DNA of 64,000 bases from Bog-473 sp963781955 (GCA_963781955.1 CAWAHU010000002.1:868001-932000), one strand, 5' to 3'. Numbered from the stretch's first letter, positions 30,144 to 38,388 are shown. Translations and numbers: made by a program. The notes: a model not told the origin generated them from the letters alone.

Positions 30144-30503
30144 CGACACCTGGGCAGGCGGGACCCGCCTAGGGCTGCCGGGACCCGCCTGGCGAGCGGT
30201 GCGGCCGATGGTGTAACCTCGTGGGCCGCCCGACCGGGCTGCAGCGAGCCTAAACCCGCGGCATTCCGGTGGTGCGGGCAGCGGCACCCAAGGTGTTGCG
30301 AGGACAGCAGACGTGCGTGACCGCCGGCTCCGGCCGGGACATCACGCCCAACCATTCGAGCGCTCCGCTCGGGATTCCCGGGCGGAGCGTTGGCGTGCGC
30401 AGGGGAATTGCGCCCGGCCACGACGGCGCAGGACAGCAGACACGGCATAGGCAGCAGACACGGCATTCGGAAGCACAGGAACAGGACCACAGGAAGAGGA
30501 CAC
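30144..30503 (+). promoter_or_regulatory. Long leader region between rpsJ and rplC
   Basis: 360 bp without a credible gene. It holds a GC-rich palindrome AGGCGGGACCCGCCT (30156-30170) whose half CGGGACCCGCCT recurs at 30179-30190. It also has a possible -10 TAACCT (30214-30219), a very stable hairpin (30359-30391, listed separately) and two direct copies of GCAGCAGACACGGCAT (about 30430-30466) with a third partial one near 30303. The ribosome site AGGAAGAGGA ends the region. The layout suggests rpsJ termination followed by a new promoter with a structured 5' leader. Confidence 0.55.
30359..30391 (+). promoter_or_regulatory. 15-bp hairpin in the rplC leader
   Basis: Arms 30359-30373 (AGCGCTCCGCTCGGG) and 30377-30391 (CCCGGGCGGAGCGTT) pair over their whole length with two G-U pairs and a 3-nt ATT loop. 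No T tract follows, so it is not a simple terminator. An attenuator or an r-protein binding site (L4 controls S10 leaders in other bacteria) is possible. Confidence 0.6.
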
Positions 30504-31163
30504 GTGGCACGCAAGGCCATCGTCGGCGAGAAGGTCGGCATGACCCAGGTCTGGGACGACCAGAACCGCGCCATCCCGGTGACGGTGCTGAAGGTCGCGC
30601 CCGTGCGCGTGGTGCAGGTGAAGACGCCTGCGACCGACGGGTACTCGGCGCTGCAGGTGACCTGGGGCTTCCGACGCAACTCCACCCTGACCAAGCCCCA
30701 GGCCGGGCACTACTCCAAGGCCGGGGTGAACCCGGGCCGCAAGCTCGTGGAGCTGCGGCTCGACGACGTCGCCGAGTACAGCGTGGGTCAGGAGCTCTCG
30801 GCCGACTTGTGGGAGGCGGGCGAGCGCGTCGACGCCATCTCGGTCTCCAAGGGCAAGGGCTTCGCCGGCGGCATGAAGCGGCACAACTTCAAGGGCCAGG
30901 GCGCCGCACACGGCAACCACGGCAACCACCGCACGCCCGGTTCCATCGGGGCATGCGCCACCCCGTCCCGGGTCTTCAAGGGCACCCGCATGGCCGGGCA
31001 GCTCGGCGGAAACCAGGTGACGGCGATGAACCTCGAGGTGGTCCAGGCCGACCCCGCCCGCGAGCTGGTGCTGGTCAAGGGCGCTGTGCCCGGCGCCCGG
31101 GGCAGCGTGGTCGTCCTGCGCGACTCGGTCAAGACTCCGACCAAGGCCGGGAGGTCCCGATGA
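30504..31163 (+). CDS. rplC: 50S ribosomal protein L3 (uL3)
   Basis: A 219-residue protein near the peptidyl-transferase centre. It starts VARKAIVGEKVGMTQVW with GTG after AGGAAGAGGA. KGKGFAGGMKRHNFKGQGAA, the RTPGSIGACATPSRVFKG loop and GQLGGNQVTAMNLEVV are typical. Its stop overlaps the rplD ATG. Confidence 0.97.
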   Translation: MARKAIVGEKVGMTQVWDDQNRAIPVTVLKVAPVRVVQVKTPATDGYSALQVTWGFRRNSTLTKPQAGHYSKAGVNPGRKLVELRLDDVAEYSVGQELSADLWEAGERVDAISVSKGKGFAGGMKRHNFKGQGAAHGNHGNHRTPGSIGACATPSRVFKGTRMAGQLGGNQVTAMNLEVVQADPARELVLVKGAVPGARGSVVVLRDSVKTPTKAGRSR

Positions 31164-31969
31164 CGGCGGCGGAGACGGCGACCGCGCCGCGCACCGGTAC
31201 GGTGCTGCGCCACACGGTCAAGAAGCAGCGCCCGGCGCCGGTGACCCGCACCGCCCCGCGGCGCAATGCCGCCGGCCACGACCTGGGCACGGTGGACCTG
31301 GCACCGAACGTCTTCGGCCTCGAGCCGAACCGGGCCGTGCTGCACCAGGTGGTGACGGCCCAGTTGGCCGGCATCCGGGCCGGGACGCAGTCGACCAAGA
31401 CGCGCGCCGAGGCGCGCGGGGGTGGCGCCAAGCCCTTCCGCCAGAAGGGGACCGGCCGGGCCCGCCAGGGCTCCAGCCGCTCGCCCTCCATGAGCGGCGG
31501 TGGTGTGGCGCTCGGGCCGAAGCCCCGCAGCTACGCCCAGCGCACCCCCAAGAAGATGGTCCGCCTGGCCCTGCTCTCGGCGCTCAGCGACCGGGCCGAC
31601 ATCGGGCGCGTGCTGGTGATCGACGACTGGGCGATCACCGAGCCCAAGACCAAAGACGCTGCCACCATCCTGCGCAAGCTCAAGATCAAGGGCTCGGCGG
31701 TGATCGTGCTGGCCCGCGACGAGGTCAACGTGGCGCTCTCGTTCCGCAACCTGCCCGGGGTCCACTTCACCACCGTCGGCGAGCTCTCGGCCCACGACGT
31801 GATCAAAGCCGACTGGATTGTCTTCTCCGACGCCACCCTGCCCACGGACGATGCCGACTTCTCCGGGACCCACGTGGTCGACGAGGTCGAGGTCGAGGTC
31901 GAGGTGGAGGTCGAAGTCGAGGTCGACGTGGAGGACGCGGAGAGCGAGGAGGCCGACGCCGATGCGTGA
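31160..31969 (+). CDS. rplD: 50S ribosomal protein L4 (uL4) with acidic C-terminal tail
   Basis: A 269-residue exit-tunnel protein. The body has the tunnel loop STKTRAEARGGGAKPFRQKG, TGRARQGSSRSP and GGGVALGPKPRSY. From about residue 239 the chain becomes a repeat of Glu-Val pairs followed by Asp/Glu/Ala, encoded by a GAGGTC hexamer run (31886-31929). L4 proteins usually end near residue 205-225, so roughly 30 residues are extra. L4 is the autogenous regulator of S10 operons in enterobacteria; whether that holds here is unknown. Confidence 0.96.
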   Translation: MTAAETATAPRTGTVLRHTVKKQRPAPVTRTAPRRNAAGHDLGTVDLAPNVFGLEPNRAVLHQVVTAQLAGIRAGTQSTKTRAEARGGGAKPFRQKGTGRARQGSSRSPSMSGGGVALGPKPRSYAQRTPKKMVRLALLSALSDRADIGRVLVIDDWAITEPKTKDAATILRKLKIKGSAVIVLARDEVNVALSFRNLPGVHFTTVGELSAHDVIKADWIVFSDATLPTDDADFSGTHVVDEVEVEVEVEVEVEVDVEDAESEEADADA

Positions 31970-32252
31970 CGCCATGTCCGTGCTGATCCGCCCGGTCGTC
32001 TCCGAGAAGAGCTATGCCCTCATGGACAAGAACGTCTACGTGTTCATCGTGGACCCCGGGGCCACCAAGATCGACGTGCGCCGTGCGGTCGAGCAGGCCT
32101 TCGGCGTCCGCGTGACCAAGGTCAACACCCTGAACCGCAAGGGCAAGGCGACGCGCAACCGGCGCACCAACGTTCGGGGGAAGCGAGCCGACACCAAGCG
32201 CGCCATCGTGACGCTGCACCCCGACGACTCCATCGACCTCTTCGAGCGCTGA
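31962..32252 (+). CDS. rplW: 50S ribosomal protein L23 (uL23)
   Basis: A 96-residue protein at the tunnel exit, docking site for trigger factor and SRP. SVLIRPVVSEKSYALMD opens it, and VNTLNRKGKATRNRRTNVRG forms the internal loop. The ATG at 31962 overlaps rplD by 8 bases with GAGGAGG before it; ATG 31974 is an alternative. Confidence 0.96.
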   Translation: MRDAMSVLIRPVVSEKSYALMDKNVYVFIVDPGATKIDVRRAVEQAFGVRVTKVNTLNRKGKATRNRRTNVRGKRADTKRAIVTLHPDDSIDLFER

Positions 32253-32265
32253 TCAGGAAGCCGAC

Positions 32266-33102
32266 ATGCCACTTCGTTCCCGCAAACCCACCAGCCCCGG
32301 CCGCCGCTTCCAGACCGTCTCGGACTTCTCCGAGATCACTCGCTCGCGCCCGGAGAAGTCGCTGCTGGCGCCCAAGCCCAAGAGCGGCGGCCGAAACAGC
32401 TACGGCCGCAAGACGTCGCGCCACCGCGGCGGCGGCCACAAGCAGCAGTACCGCATGGTCGACTTCCGCCGGGACAAGGACGGGATCCCGGCCAAGGTGG
32501 CCAGCATCGAGTACGACCCGAACCGCAACGCCCGCATCGCCCTCCTGCACTACGTGGATGGCGAGAAGCGCTACATCCTGGCCCCGGCCGGGGTGAAGGT
32601 GGGCGACACGCTGCAGAGCGGCCAGGGCGCAGACATCCGCCCCGGCAACGCCCTGCCGTTGCGCTACATCCCGGTCGGCTCGACCATCCACAACGTCGAG
32701 CTGCGCCCCGGTGGGGGCGGCAAGATGGCCCGGGGTGCCGGCATGAGCGTCCAGCTGGTGGCCAAGGAGGGGGCGTTCGCCACCCTGCGGCTGCCCTCCA
32801 CCGAGATGCGCCGGGTCTCCATCGACTGCCGGGGCACGCTCGGTGTGGTCGGGAACTCCGAGGCCGAGCTGGTCAAGGTCGGCAAGGCCGGCCGGAACCG
32901 CTGGAAAGGCAAGCGTCCCCAGACGCGCGGTGTGGCCATGAACCCGGTCGACCACCCGCTCGGCGGCGGTGAGGGCAAGTCCTCGGGTGGTCGTCACCCG
33001 GTGTCCCCGTGGGGCAAGCCCGAGGGCCGCACCCGTTCCCGCAACAAGAAGTCCAACTCGATGATCGTGCGCCGCCGCCGTACCCGCGGCGCGCGGCGCT
33101 AG
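32266..33102 (+). CDS. rplB: 50S ribosomal protein L2 (uL2)
   Basis: A 278-residue primary 23S-binding protein needed for peptidyl transfer. It shows RNSYGRKTSRHRGGGHKQQY, the VGSTIHNVELRPGGGGKM strand and the catalytic-region RGVAMNPVDHPLGGGEG with its conserved His. The basic end reads MIVRRRRTRGARR. Confidence 0.97.
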   Translation: MPLRSRKPTSPGRRFQTVSDFSEITRSRPEKSLLAPKPKSGGRNSYGRKTSRHRGGGHKQQYRMVDFRRDKDGIPAKVASIEYDPNRNARIALLHYVDGEKRYILAPAGVKVGDTLQSGQGADIRPGNALPLRYIPVGSTIHNVELRPGGGGKMARGAGMSVQLVAKEGAFATLRLPSTEMRRVSIDCRGTLGVVGNSEAELVKVGKAGRNRWKGKRPQTRGVAMNPVDHPLGGGEGKSSGGRHPVSPWGKPEGRTRSRNKKSNSMIVRRRRTRGARR

Positions 33103-33119
33103 GCGAAGGGTGAGGAACC

Positions 33120-33398
33120 ATGCCGCGTAGCCTGAAGAAGGGCCCCTTCGTCGACGACCACCTGCTCAAGAAGGTGGACGTCCTCAACTCCAGCGGGGAC
33201 AAGAAGGTCATCAAGACCTGGTCCCGGCGTTCGACGATCATCCCCGACATGGTCGGTCACACCATCGCCGTGCACGACGGCCGGCGCCACGTCCCGGTCT
33301 ACGTGACCGAGTCGATGGTCGGACACAAGCTCGGTGAGTTCGCCCCCACGCGCACGTTCCGCTACCACGCGGGCCAGGAACGGGGAGCGCGCCGATGA
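33120..33398 (+). CDS. rpsS: 30S ribosomal protein S19 (uS19)
   Basis: A 92-residue head protein: PRSLKKGPFVDDHLLKKV, TWSRRSTIIPDMVGHTIAVH and GHKLGEFAPTRTFRYH. A GTGAGGA site precedes the ATG. Its stop overlaps the rplV ATG (ATGA). Confidence 0.97.
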   Translation: MPRSLKKGPFVDDHLLKKVDVLNSSGDKKVIKTWSRRSTIIPDMVGHTIAVHDGRRHVPVYVTESMVGHKLGEFAPTRTFRYHAGQERGARR

Positions 33399-34090
33399 CG
33401 GCCACGAAGACCAACGAGCGTCCCGGGACGCGGGCCGTGCACCGCTACTGCGGCATGTCGGCCTCCAAGGCGCGCCAGGTGCTCGACCTCATCCGCGGCG
33501 AAGACGTCCAGCGGGCGGCGGAGATCCTCAACGGCACCGAGCGCGAGGCGGCTGAGATCATCGGCAAGGTGCTGACGTCGGCCGTGGCCAACGCGGCGCA
33601 CAACGACTCGCAGAACCCCGAGGAGCTCTTCGTGTCGGCCTGCTACGCCGACGAGGGCGCCACCTTGAAGCGCTGGCGGCCGCGGGCACGGGGCCGGGCG
33701 ACGAGGATCCGCAAGCGGACCTGCCACATCACCATCATCGTGAGCCGCCTGCCCGCCGACCGGCTCGAGCAGCGCCGCCGCCGCATGGAGGCTGTCAGCG
33801 CCAACCGCTCGCGCCGGGTCGAGAGCTCGCGCCGGCGGGCCGACCTCTCGGGCCGGCTGTCGCGCCGCCGGGCGAACCAGGCCGCGGCGGCGGAAGCGGC
33901 TGCGGCCGCGGCGGAAGCCGAAGAGGCCGAGGCGCAGGAGGCGGCCACCGAGGCCGCAGCGGAGTCGGACGTGGTCGAGACCGAAGCGACCGAGACCGAG
34001 GCGACGAGCGAAGAGACCGAACTCGAGGCGACGGCCGCCGGCGAGGAGACGGCCGCGGTCGACGCGGACGAGAAGAGCGAGGACGAGTAG
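33395..34090 (+). CDS. rplV: 50S ribosomal protein L22 (uL22) with long acidic tail
   Basis: A 231-residue protein, about twice the normal 110-120. The conserved part (about residues 10-118) has YCGMSASKARQVLDLIRGED, NAAHNDSQNPEELFVSACYA and the tunnel hairpin LKRWRPRARGRATRIRKRTC. A basic helix of Arg-rich residues follows (to about 165). The last 65 residues are Ala/Glu/Thr-rich and strongly acidic. The tail would protrude from the ribosome surface near the tunnel exit; no domain is recognisable in it. Confidence 0.96.
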   Translation: MTATKTNERPGTRAVHRYCGMSASKARQVLDLIRGEDVQRAAEILNGTEREAAEIIGKVLTSAVANAAHNDSQNPEELFVSACYADEGATLKRWRPRARGRATRIRKRTCHITIIVSRLPADRLEQRRRRMEAVSANRSRRVESSRRRADLSGRLSRRRANQAAAAEAAAAAAEAEEAEAQEAATEAAAESDVVETEATETEATSEETELEATAAGEETAAVDADEKSEDE

Positions 34091-35263
34091 ATGGGCCAGA
34101 AGGTCAACCCCTACGGCTTCCGTCTCGGGATCACGACGGACTGGAAGTCCCGCTGGTTCGAGGAGCGCCACTACCGCGAGTTCGTGGTCGAGGACTGGAA
34201 GATCCGCGACTACCTGATGAAGCAGCTCGAGGCGGCCGCCGTGAGCCGGATCGAGGTGGAACGGACCCGGGACCGCCTGCGCGTGGACATCCACACGGCG
34301 CGCCCCGGCATCGTCATCGGCCGCCGCGGCGCCGAGGCAGACCGCCTGAAGAAGCACCTCGAAGAGATCACCGGCCTGCAGAACCGGATCCAGCTCAACA
34401 TTCAGGAGATCAAGCAACCCGAGCTCGACGCCGCCCTCATCGCTCAGGGCATCTGCGACCAACTCGTGCGTCGTGTCGCCTTCCGCCGGGCCATGAAGCG
34501 CGCCATCCAGACGGTGCAGAAGGCCGGCGCCCAGGGGATCAAGGTGCAGTGCTCGGGCCGCCTCGGCGGCTCGGAGATGTCGCGCAAGGAGCAGTACCGC
34601 GAGGGCCGGGTGCCGCTGCACACGCTGCGGGCCGACATCGACTACGGCTTCCGTGAGGCCCGGACCACTTCCGGGCGAGTCGGCGTGAAGGTGTGGATCT
34701 ACAAGGGCGACATCCTGCCCTACAAGGTCTCCATCGAGGACAAGATCACCCGCGAGGCCGCCATGGCCGTCGGCGAGACGTCGGGCCAGTCCACGCCGGG
34801 CCCACGCCGGCTGATCACCGCCGGTGGCGGCCGGCGCCGGGCCGAGGGCTTCTCGGGCGGCACGGACGCGGCCGAGGCTGAAGCGGCCGAGGCTGAAGCG
34901 GCCGAGGCTGAAGCCGCCGAGGCTGAAGCGGCCGGGGCGGTCGTGACCGAGGAAGTCGTGGCCGAGGCGGGCGCGACCGAGGAGGTCGTCGTCGAGGCAG
35001 TAGTGATCGACGCGGGCACGGCCGACGTGGGCGCGGCCGAAGTGGGCGCGGCCGAAGTGGGCGCGGCCGACGCGGGCGCGGCCGAGGCGGCGGCCGTTGT
35101 CGAGGAGGCCGACGAGGAGACTGAGCCGGCGGTGACCGACCTCCTCCCGCAGCCCACGGAGCCCGACGAGCTCGAACGCCAGCTGAACCGGGACGAGGAG
35201 CTGGAGCGCCAGAACCGCCACCAGCACCACGAGGCTCCTCACTTCCGCAAGGAGTCCGACTGA
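34091..35263 (+). CDS. rpsC: 30S ribosomal protein S3 (uS3) with long acidic tail
   Basis: A 390-residue protein against the usual 210-280. The body has MGQKVNPYGFRLGITTDWKS, the KH segment GIVIGRRGAEADRLKKHLEE (around residue 75-95), and a C-terminal GRLGGSEMSRKEQYREGRVP. Residues from about 258 on are acidic repeats: EAEAA units (34869-34934) and VGAAE units (35026-35090), ending in a charged Gln/Glu/His segment. S3 lines the mRNA entry tunnel, so the tail would sit by the incoming message. It starts directly after the rplV stop. Confidence 0.96.
   Translation: MGQKVNPYGFRLGITTDWKSRWFEERHYREFVVEDWKIRDYLMKQLEAAAVSRIEVERTRDRLRVDIHTARPGIVIGRRGAEADRLKKHLEEITGLQNRIQLNIQEIKQPELDAALIAQGICDQLVRRVAFRRAMKRAIQTVQKAGAQGIKVQCSGRLGGSEMSRKEQYREGRVPLHTLRADIDYGFREARTTSGRVGVKVWIYKGDILPYKVSIEDKITREAAMAVGETSGQSTPGPRRLITAGGGRRRAEGFSGGTDAAEAEAAEAEAAEAEAAEAEAAGAVVTEEVVAEAGATEEVVVEAVVIDAGTADVGAAEVGAAEVGAADAGAAEAAAVVEEADEETEPAVTDLLPQPTEPDELERQLNRDEELERQNRHQHHEAPHFRKESD
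34869..35090 (+). repeat. In-frame 15-bp repeats in the rpsC tail
   Basis: Two blocks: GAGGCTGAAGCGGCC repeated about four times (34869-34934) and GTGGGCGCGGCCGAA-type units repeated about four times (35026-35090), with irregular Val/Glu/Ala codons between. They encode the acidic S3 extension and are likely to change length by slippage. Confidence 0.75.
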
Positions 35264-35264
35264 G

Positions 35265-35702
35265 ATGTTGATGCCGAAGAAGGTCAAGCACCGCAAGACG
35301 CAGCGGGGACGGCTCACCGGGGCCGCCAAGGGCGGCACCTCGGTGGCGTTCGGCGACTTCGGGATCCAGGCCACCGAGCCCGGCTGGCTCACGGCGCGCC
35401 AGATCGAGGCCGCCCGTATCGCCATGACCCGCCACGTCAAGCGTGGCGGCAAGGTGTGGATCCGCGTCTTCCCGGACAAGCCCGTCACCCAGAAGCCGGC
35501 CGAGACCCGCATGGGCTCGGGCAAGGGCAACCCCGAGTTCTGGGTTGCCGTCGTGCACCCCGGGCGCGTGCTCTTCGAGCTGGCCGGTGTGGACGAGGAG
35601 CTGGCCCGTGCCGCCATGGAGCGGGCCATCCAGAAGCTGCCCTTCAAGGCGCGCTTCGTCGTGCGCCCCGGGACCCACGGGCACGCCGAGGTGGCGATCT
35701 GA
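35265..35702 (+). CDS. rplP: 50S ribosomal protein L16 (uL16)
   Basis: A 145-residue protein of the A-site region. MLMPKKVKHRKTQRGRLTG opens it; it also has WIRVFPDKPVTQKPAETRMG and GSGKGNPEFWVAVVHPGRVL, the latter with the Arg-containing loop near the tRNA. The stop overlaps the rpmC ATG by one base. Confidence 0.97.
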   Translation: MLMPKKVKHRKTQRGRLTGAAKGGTSVAFGDFGIQATEPGWLTARQIEAARIAMTRHVKRGGKVWIRVFPDKPVTQKPAETRMGSGKGNPEFWVAVVHPGRVLFELAGVDEELARAAMERAIQKLPFKARFVVRPGTHGHAEVAI

Positions 35703-36088
35703 TGCCGACCGCCCATGATCTCGCGATGCTCGACGGCGACGAGCTGGCCGCCCGACTGGGCGAGTCCCGCCGGGAGCTGTTCAACCTTCGCTTCCAGCTC
35801 GCCACCGGCCAGCTGGACAACCCGGCACGGATGGGGCAGGTGCGCCGCGAGGTGGCGCGCATGCTGACCGTGCTGCGGGCCCGGGAGATCCAGGAGGCCG
35901 AGGGCACGTACGTGGCCCCGACCGAGGCCGAGCACGAGGCGGCCCGGGCCAAGCTGGCCCAGGAGGACGCCGAGCGCGAGGAGAAGGCGGCCGCCCGGGT
36001 GGCCGCAGCGGAGGCCGAGGGGCAGGTGCTCGAGCACCACGAACACGATGACGACCACGTGTACGACGACGAAGAGGATGAGGCCTGA
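35702..36088 (+). CDS. rpmC: 50S ribosomal protein L29 (uL29) with acidic C-terminal extension
   Basis: A 128-residue protein where 65-75 is normal. The conserved two-helix hairpin is at the N-terminus (ELAARLGESRRELFNLRFQL, then ARMGQVRREVARMLTVLRAR). After about residue 68 come a charged helix (EAEHEAARAKLAQEDAEREE) and a tail of His, Asp and Glu (HHEHDDDHVYDDEEDEA). L29 sits at the tunnel exit beside L23. Its stop overlaps the rpsQ ATG. Confidence 0.95.
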   Translation: MPTAHDLAMLDGDELAARLGESRRELFNLRFQLATGQLDNPARMGQVRREVARMLTVLRAREIQEAEGTYVAPTEAEHEAARAKLAQEDAEREEKAAARVAAAEAEGQVLEHHEHDDDHVYDDEEDEA

Positions 36089-36546
36089 TGGCCGACGAGA
36101 CCGCAGAGAACGAGACCACAGCGGCGGACGAGGCTGCCACCGAGCAGGCCAAGGCCGCCGCGGCCGACGCCGAGAAGGCGCTCCGGGCCGTCGAGGCCGA
36201 GGCGGCGTCCGAGCTGCCGGCTGCCGGCGCGCCGGCCACGGAGACGGGCCGGACCGCTATCGCCGGCACCGCCGACGAGGCCGGCTCCGGGGAGCGCTCG
36301 AACCGCCGCAAGGTGCGCGAGGGCATCGTCGTGTCCGACGCCATGACCTCGACGGTGGTGGTGGCGGTCGTCGAGCGTGTGCGTCACCCCAAGTACGGCA
36401 AGACCGTCCAACGCACCAAGAAGCTCTACGTGCACGACGCCGAGGACAGCGCCAAGGTGGGTGACCGGGTCCGGGTGCAAGAGACCCGCCCCCTGTCCAA
36501 GCTGAAGCGCTGGCGCCTCACCGAGGTCGTGGAGCGGGCTCGATGA
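36088..36546 (+). CDS. rpsQ: 30S ribosomal protein S17 (uS17) with acidic N-terminal extension
   Basis: A 152-residue protein. Residues 1-70 are Ala/Glu/Thr-rich and acidic; the S17 fold starts at NRRKVREGIVVSDAMTSTVV and continues with VRHPKYGKTVQRTKKLYVHD and RVQETRPLSKLKRWRL. In the other enlarged proteins of this operon the extension is at the C-terminus; here it is at the N-terminus, right after the acidic rpmC tail. A fused or internal start near residue 70 is not suggested by any ribosome site I can see. Confidence 0.94.
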   Translation: MADETAENETTAADEAATEQAKAAAADAEKALRAVEAEAASELPAAGAPATETGRTAIAGTADEAGSGERSNRRKVREGIVVSDAMTSTVVVAVVERVRHPKYGKTVQRTKKLYVHDAEDSAKVGDRVRVQETRPLSKLKRWRLTEVVERAR

Positions 36547-36911
36547 TCCAGCAGGAGTCCCGACTGCGGGTGGCCGACAACTCCGGTGCACGCGAAGTGC
36601 TCTGCATCCGCGTGCTGGGCGGGTCGCGGCGTCGCTACGCGAGCATCGGCGACGTCTTCGTGGCCACCGTCAAGGACGCCATCCCCGGCGCCGCCGTGAA
36701 GAAGGGTGACGTCGTCAAGTGCGTGGTCGTGCGCACCAAGAAGGAGAAGCGTCGGCCTGACGGCAGTTACATCCGCTTCGACGAGAACGCGGCGGTGCTC
36801 ATCAACGACCAGCAGCAGCCGCGCGGCACGCGCATCTTCGGCCCGGTGGGCCGGGAGCTGCGTGACAAGCGGTTCATGCGGATCGTCTCGCTCGCCCCGG
36901 AGGTGCTGTGA
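36543..36911 (+). CDS. rplN: 50S ribosomal protein L14 (uL14)
   Basis: A 122-residue protein at the intersubunit bridge: MIQQESRLRVADNSGAREVL, GGSRRRYASIGDVFVATVKD and the C-terminal RIFGPVGRELRDKRFMRIVS. The ATG overlaps the rpsQ stop. Confidence 0.97.
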   Translation: MIQQESRLRVADNSGAREVLCIRVLGGSRRRYASIGDVFVATVKDAIPGAAVKKGDVVKCVVVRTKKEKRRPDGSYIRFDENAAVLINDQQQPRGTRIFGPVGRELRDKRFMRIVSLAPEVL

Positions 36912-37219
36912 TGCGGATCCACAAAGGAGACACGGTCCTCGTCCTGGCAGGCAAGGACAAGGGCAAGAAGGCCGAGGTGGTGCGCGCCATCCCCTCGCGC
37001 CAGAAGGTGATCCTCGAAGGCGTCAACGTGGCCAAGCGGCACCAGAAGCCGACGCGGGCCACCCAGCAGGGTGGCGTCATCGACAAGTTCATGCCGGTGC
37101 ACGTGTCCATCGTGGCCCTGGTCTGCAAGAGCTGCGACAAGCCGACGCGGGTGGGCTACAAGTTCGAGGACGACGGCGAGAAGGTGCGCGTCTGTGCGAA
37201 GTGCGGGAGCGAGCTGTGA
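36911..37219 (+). CDS. rplX: 50S ribosomal protein L24 (uL24)
   Basis: A 102-residue assembly-initiating protein with the KOW motif KGDTVLVLAGKDKGKKAEVV and a C-terminal CKSCDKPTRVGYKF / CAKCGSEL pair that may bind zinc. The ATG at 36911 has GGAGGT 6 nt before it, favouring it over GTG 36908. Confidence 0.96.
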   Translation: MRIHKGDTVLVLAGKDKGKKAEVVRAIPSRQKVILEGVNVAKRHQKPTRATQQGGVIDKFMPVHVSIVALVCKSCDKPTRVGYKFEDDGEKVRVCAKCGSEL

Positions 37220-37788
37220 GCACGACGAGCACGCCGGCGCGCCCCCGACTCAAGGAGCGCTACCTCGCCGAGGTGCGCGACACGCTCAAGACGGACCTCG
37301 GGCTGGCCAACATCATGGAAGTGCCACGCCTGGAGAAGATCGTGGTCAACATGGGGGTCGGCCGGGCCACCCAGCAGGCCTCGCTGATCGAGGGGGCCCA
37401 GCGCGACCTCGAGGTGATCACCGGGCAGAAGCCCGTGGTGACCCGGGCCAAGAAGTCCATCGCAGGCTTCAAGCTGCGCGAGGGACAGGCGATCGGCGTC
37501 AAGGCGACGCTGCGGGGCGATCGAGCCTGGGAGTTCTTCGACCGGCTCCTCAGCCTGGCCATCCCACGGATCCGCGACTTCCGCGGGCTTTCGCCGAGGG
37601 CCTTCGACGGGCACGGCAACTACACGTTCGGCGTGACCGAGCAACTGATCTTCCCCGAGATCGACTACGACAAGATCGACACGACCCGCGGCATGGACAT
37701 CACCATCGTGACCACCGCACGCACCAACGAGGAGGGACGGGCGTTCCTGGCAGCGTTCGGCTTCCCATTCCGACAGGAGACCCGGTAG
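37216..37788 (+). CDS. rplE: 50S ribosomal protein L5 (uL5)
   Basis: A 190-residue 5S rRNA-binding protein. LEKIVVNMGVGRATQQASLI, GQKPVVTRAKKSIAGFKLRE, RIRDFRGLSPRAFDGHGNYT and GMDITIVTTARTNEEGRAFL are conserved. The GTG start overlaps the rplX stop in GTGA. Confidence 0.97.
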   Translation: MSTTSTPARPRLKERYLAEVRDTLKTDLGLANIMEVPRLEKIVVNMGVGRATQQASLIEGAQRDLEVITGQKPVVTRAKKSIAGFKLREGQAIGVKATLRGDRAWEFFDRLLSLAIPRIRDFRGLSPRAFDGHGNYTFGVTEQLIFPEIDYDKIDTTRGMDITIVTTARTNEEGRAFLAAFGFPFRQETR

Positions 37789-37791
37789 CAC

Positions 37792-37977
37792 ATGGCCAAG
37801 AAGGCACTGATCGAGAAGCAGCAGCGGACCCCCAAGTTCAAGGTCCGCGGGTACACCCGTTGCCAGCGGTGCGGGCGGCCGAAGGCCGTCTTCCGCAAGT
37901 TCGGGTTGTGCCGTATCTGCTTGCGCGTCATGGTTCACGCAGGCGAGATTCCCGGCGTCACGAAGGCAAGCTGGTAG
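37792..37977 (+). CDS. rpsN: 30S ribosomal protein S14, zinc-binding type (uS14)
   Basis: A 61-residue type-Z S14 with the zinc motif CQRCGRPKAVFRKFGLCRIC (CxxC..CxxC). It replaces the longer zinc-free form. It ends in IPGVTKASW, the usual ending. Confidence 0.97.
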   Translation: MAKKALIEKQQRTPKFKVRGYTRCQRCGRPKAVFRKFGLCRICLRVMVHAGEIPGVTKASW

Positions 37978-37983
37978 GCCGCC

Positions 37984-38388
37984 ATGACGATGACTGACCC
38001 CATCGCGGACATGCTCACCCGGATCCGCAACGCCAACTCCGCCATGTTCGACACCGTGCGCATGCCGGGCTCGAAGCTCAAGGAGTCCCTGGCATCCATA
38101 CTCGAACGCGAGGGCTTCATCGCCGGGTACTCGGTTGAGCCCAACACCGGCAAGCCCGGTACCACACTGGAGATCACCTTGAAGTACTCCGGCGACCGCA
38201 CCCGTACCATCGCGGGGATCAAGCGCGTCTCGAAGCCGGGCTTGCGCATCTACGCCCGCGCCGACGGGATGCCGCGGGTCCTCGGCGGCATGGGCGTCGC
38301 CGTGGTCTCCACCAGTCAGGGGCTGCTGACCGACACCGAGGCGCGCCGCCGACACCTGGGCGGGGAGGTGCTCTGCCATGTCTGGTAG
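37984..38388 (+). CDS. rpsH: 30S ribosomal protein S8 (uS8)
   Basis: A 134-residue 16S-binding protein: TDPIADMLTRIRNANSAMFD, an internal ILEREGFIAGYSVEP and the C-terminal STSQGLLTDTEARRRHLGGE. S8 is the known autoregulator of spc operons in E. coli. Here the spc genes are compact, with no evident S8-site mimic that I can identify by eye. Confidence 0.97.
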   Translation: MTMTDPIADMLTRIRNANSAMFDTVRMPGSKLKESLASILEREGFIAGYSVEPNTGKPGTTLEITLKYSGDRTRTIAGIKRVSKPGLRIYARADGMPRVLGGMGVAVVSTSQGLLTDTEARRRHLGGEVLCHVW

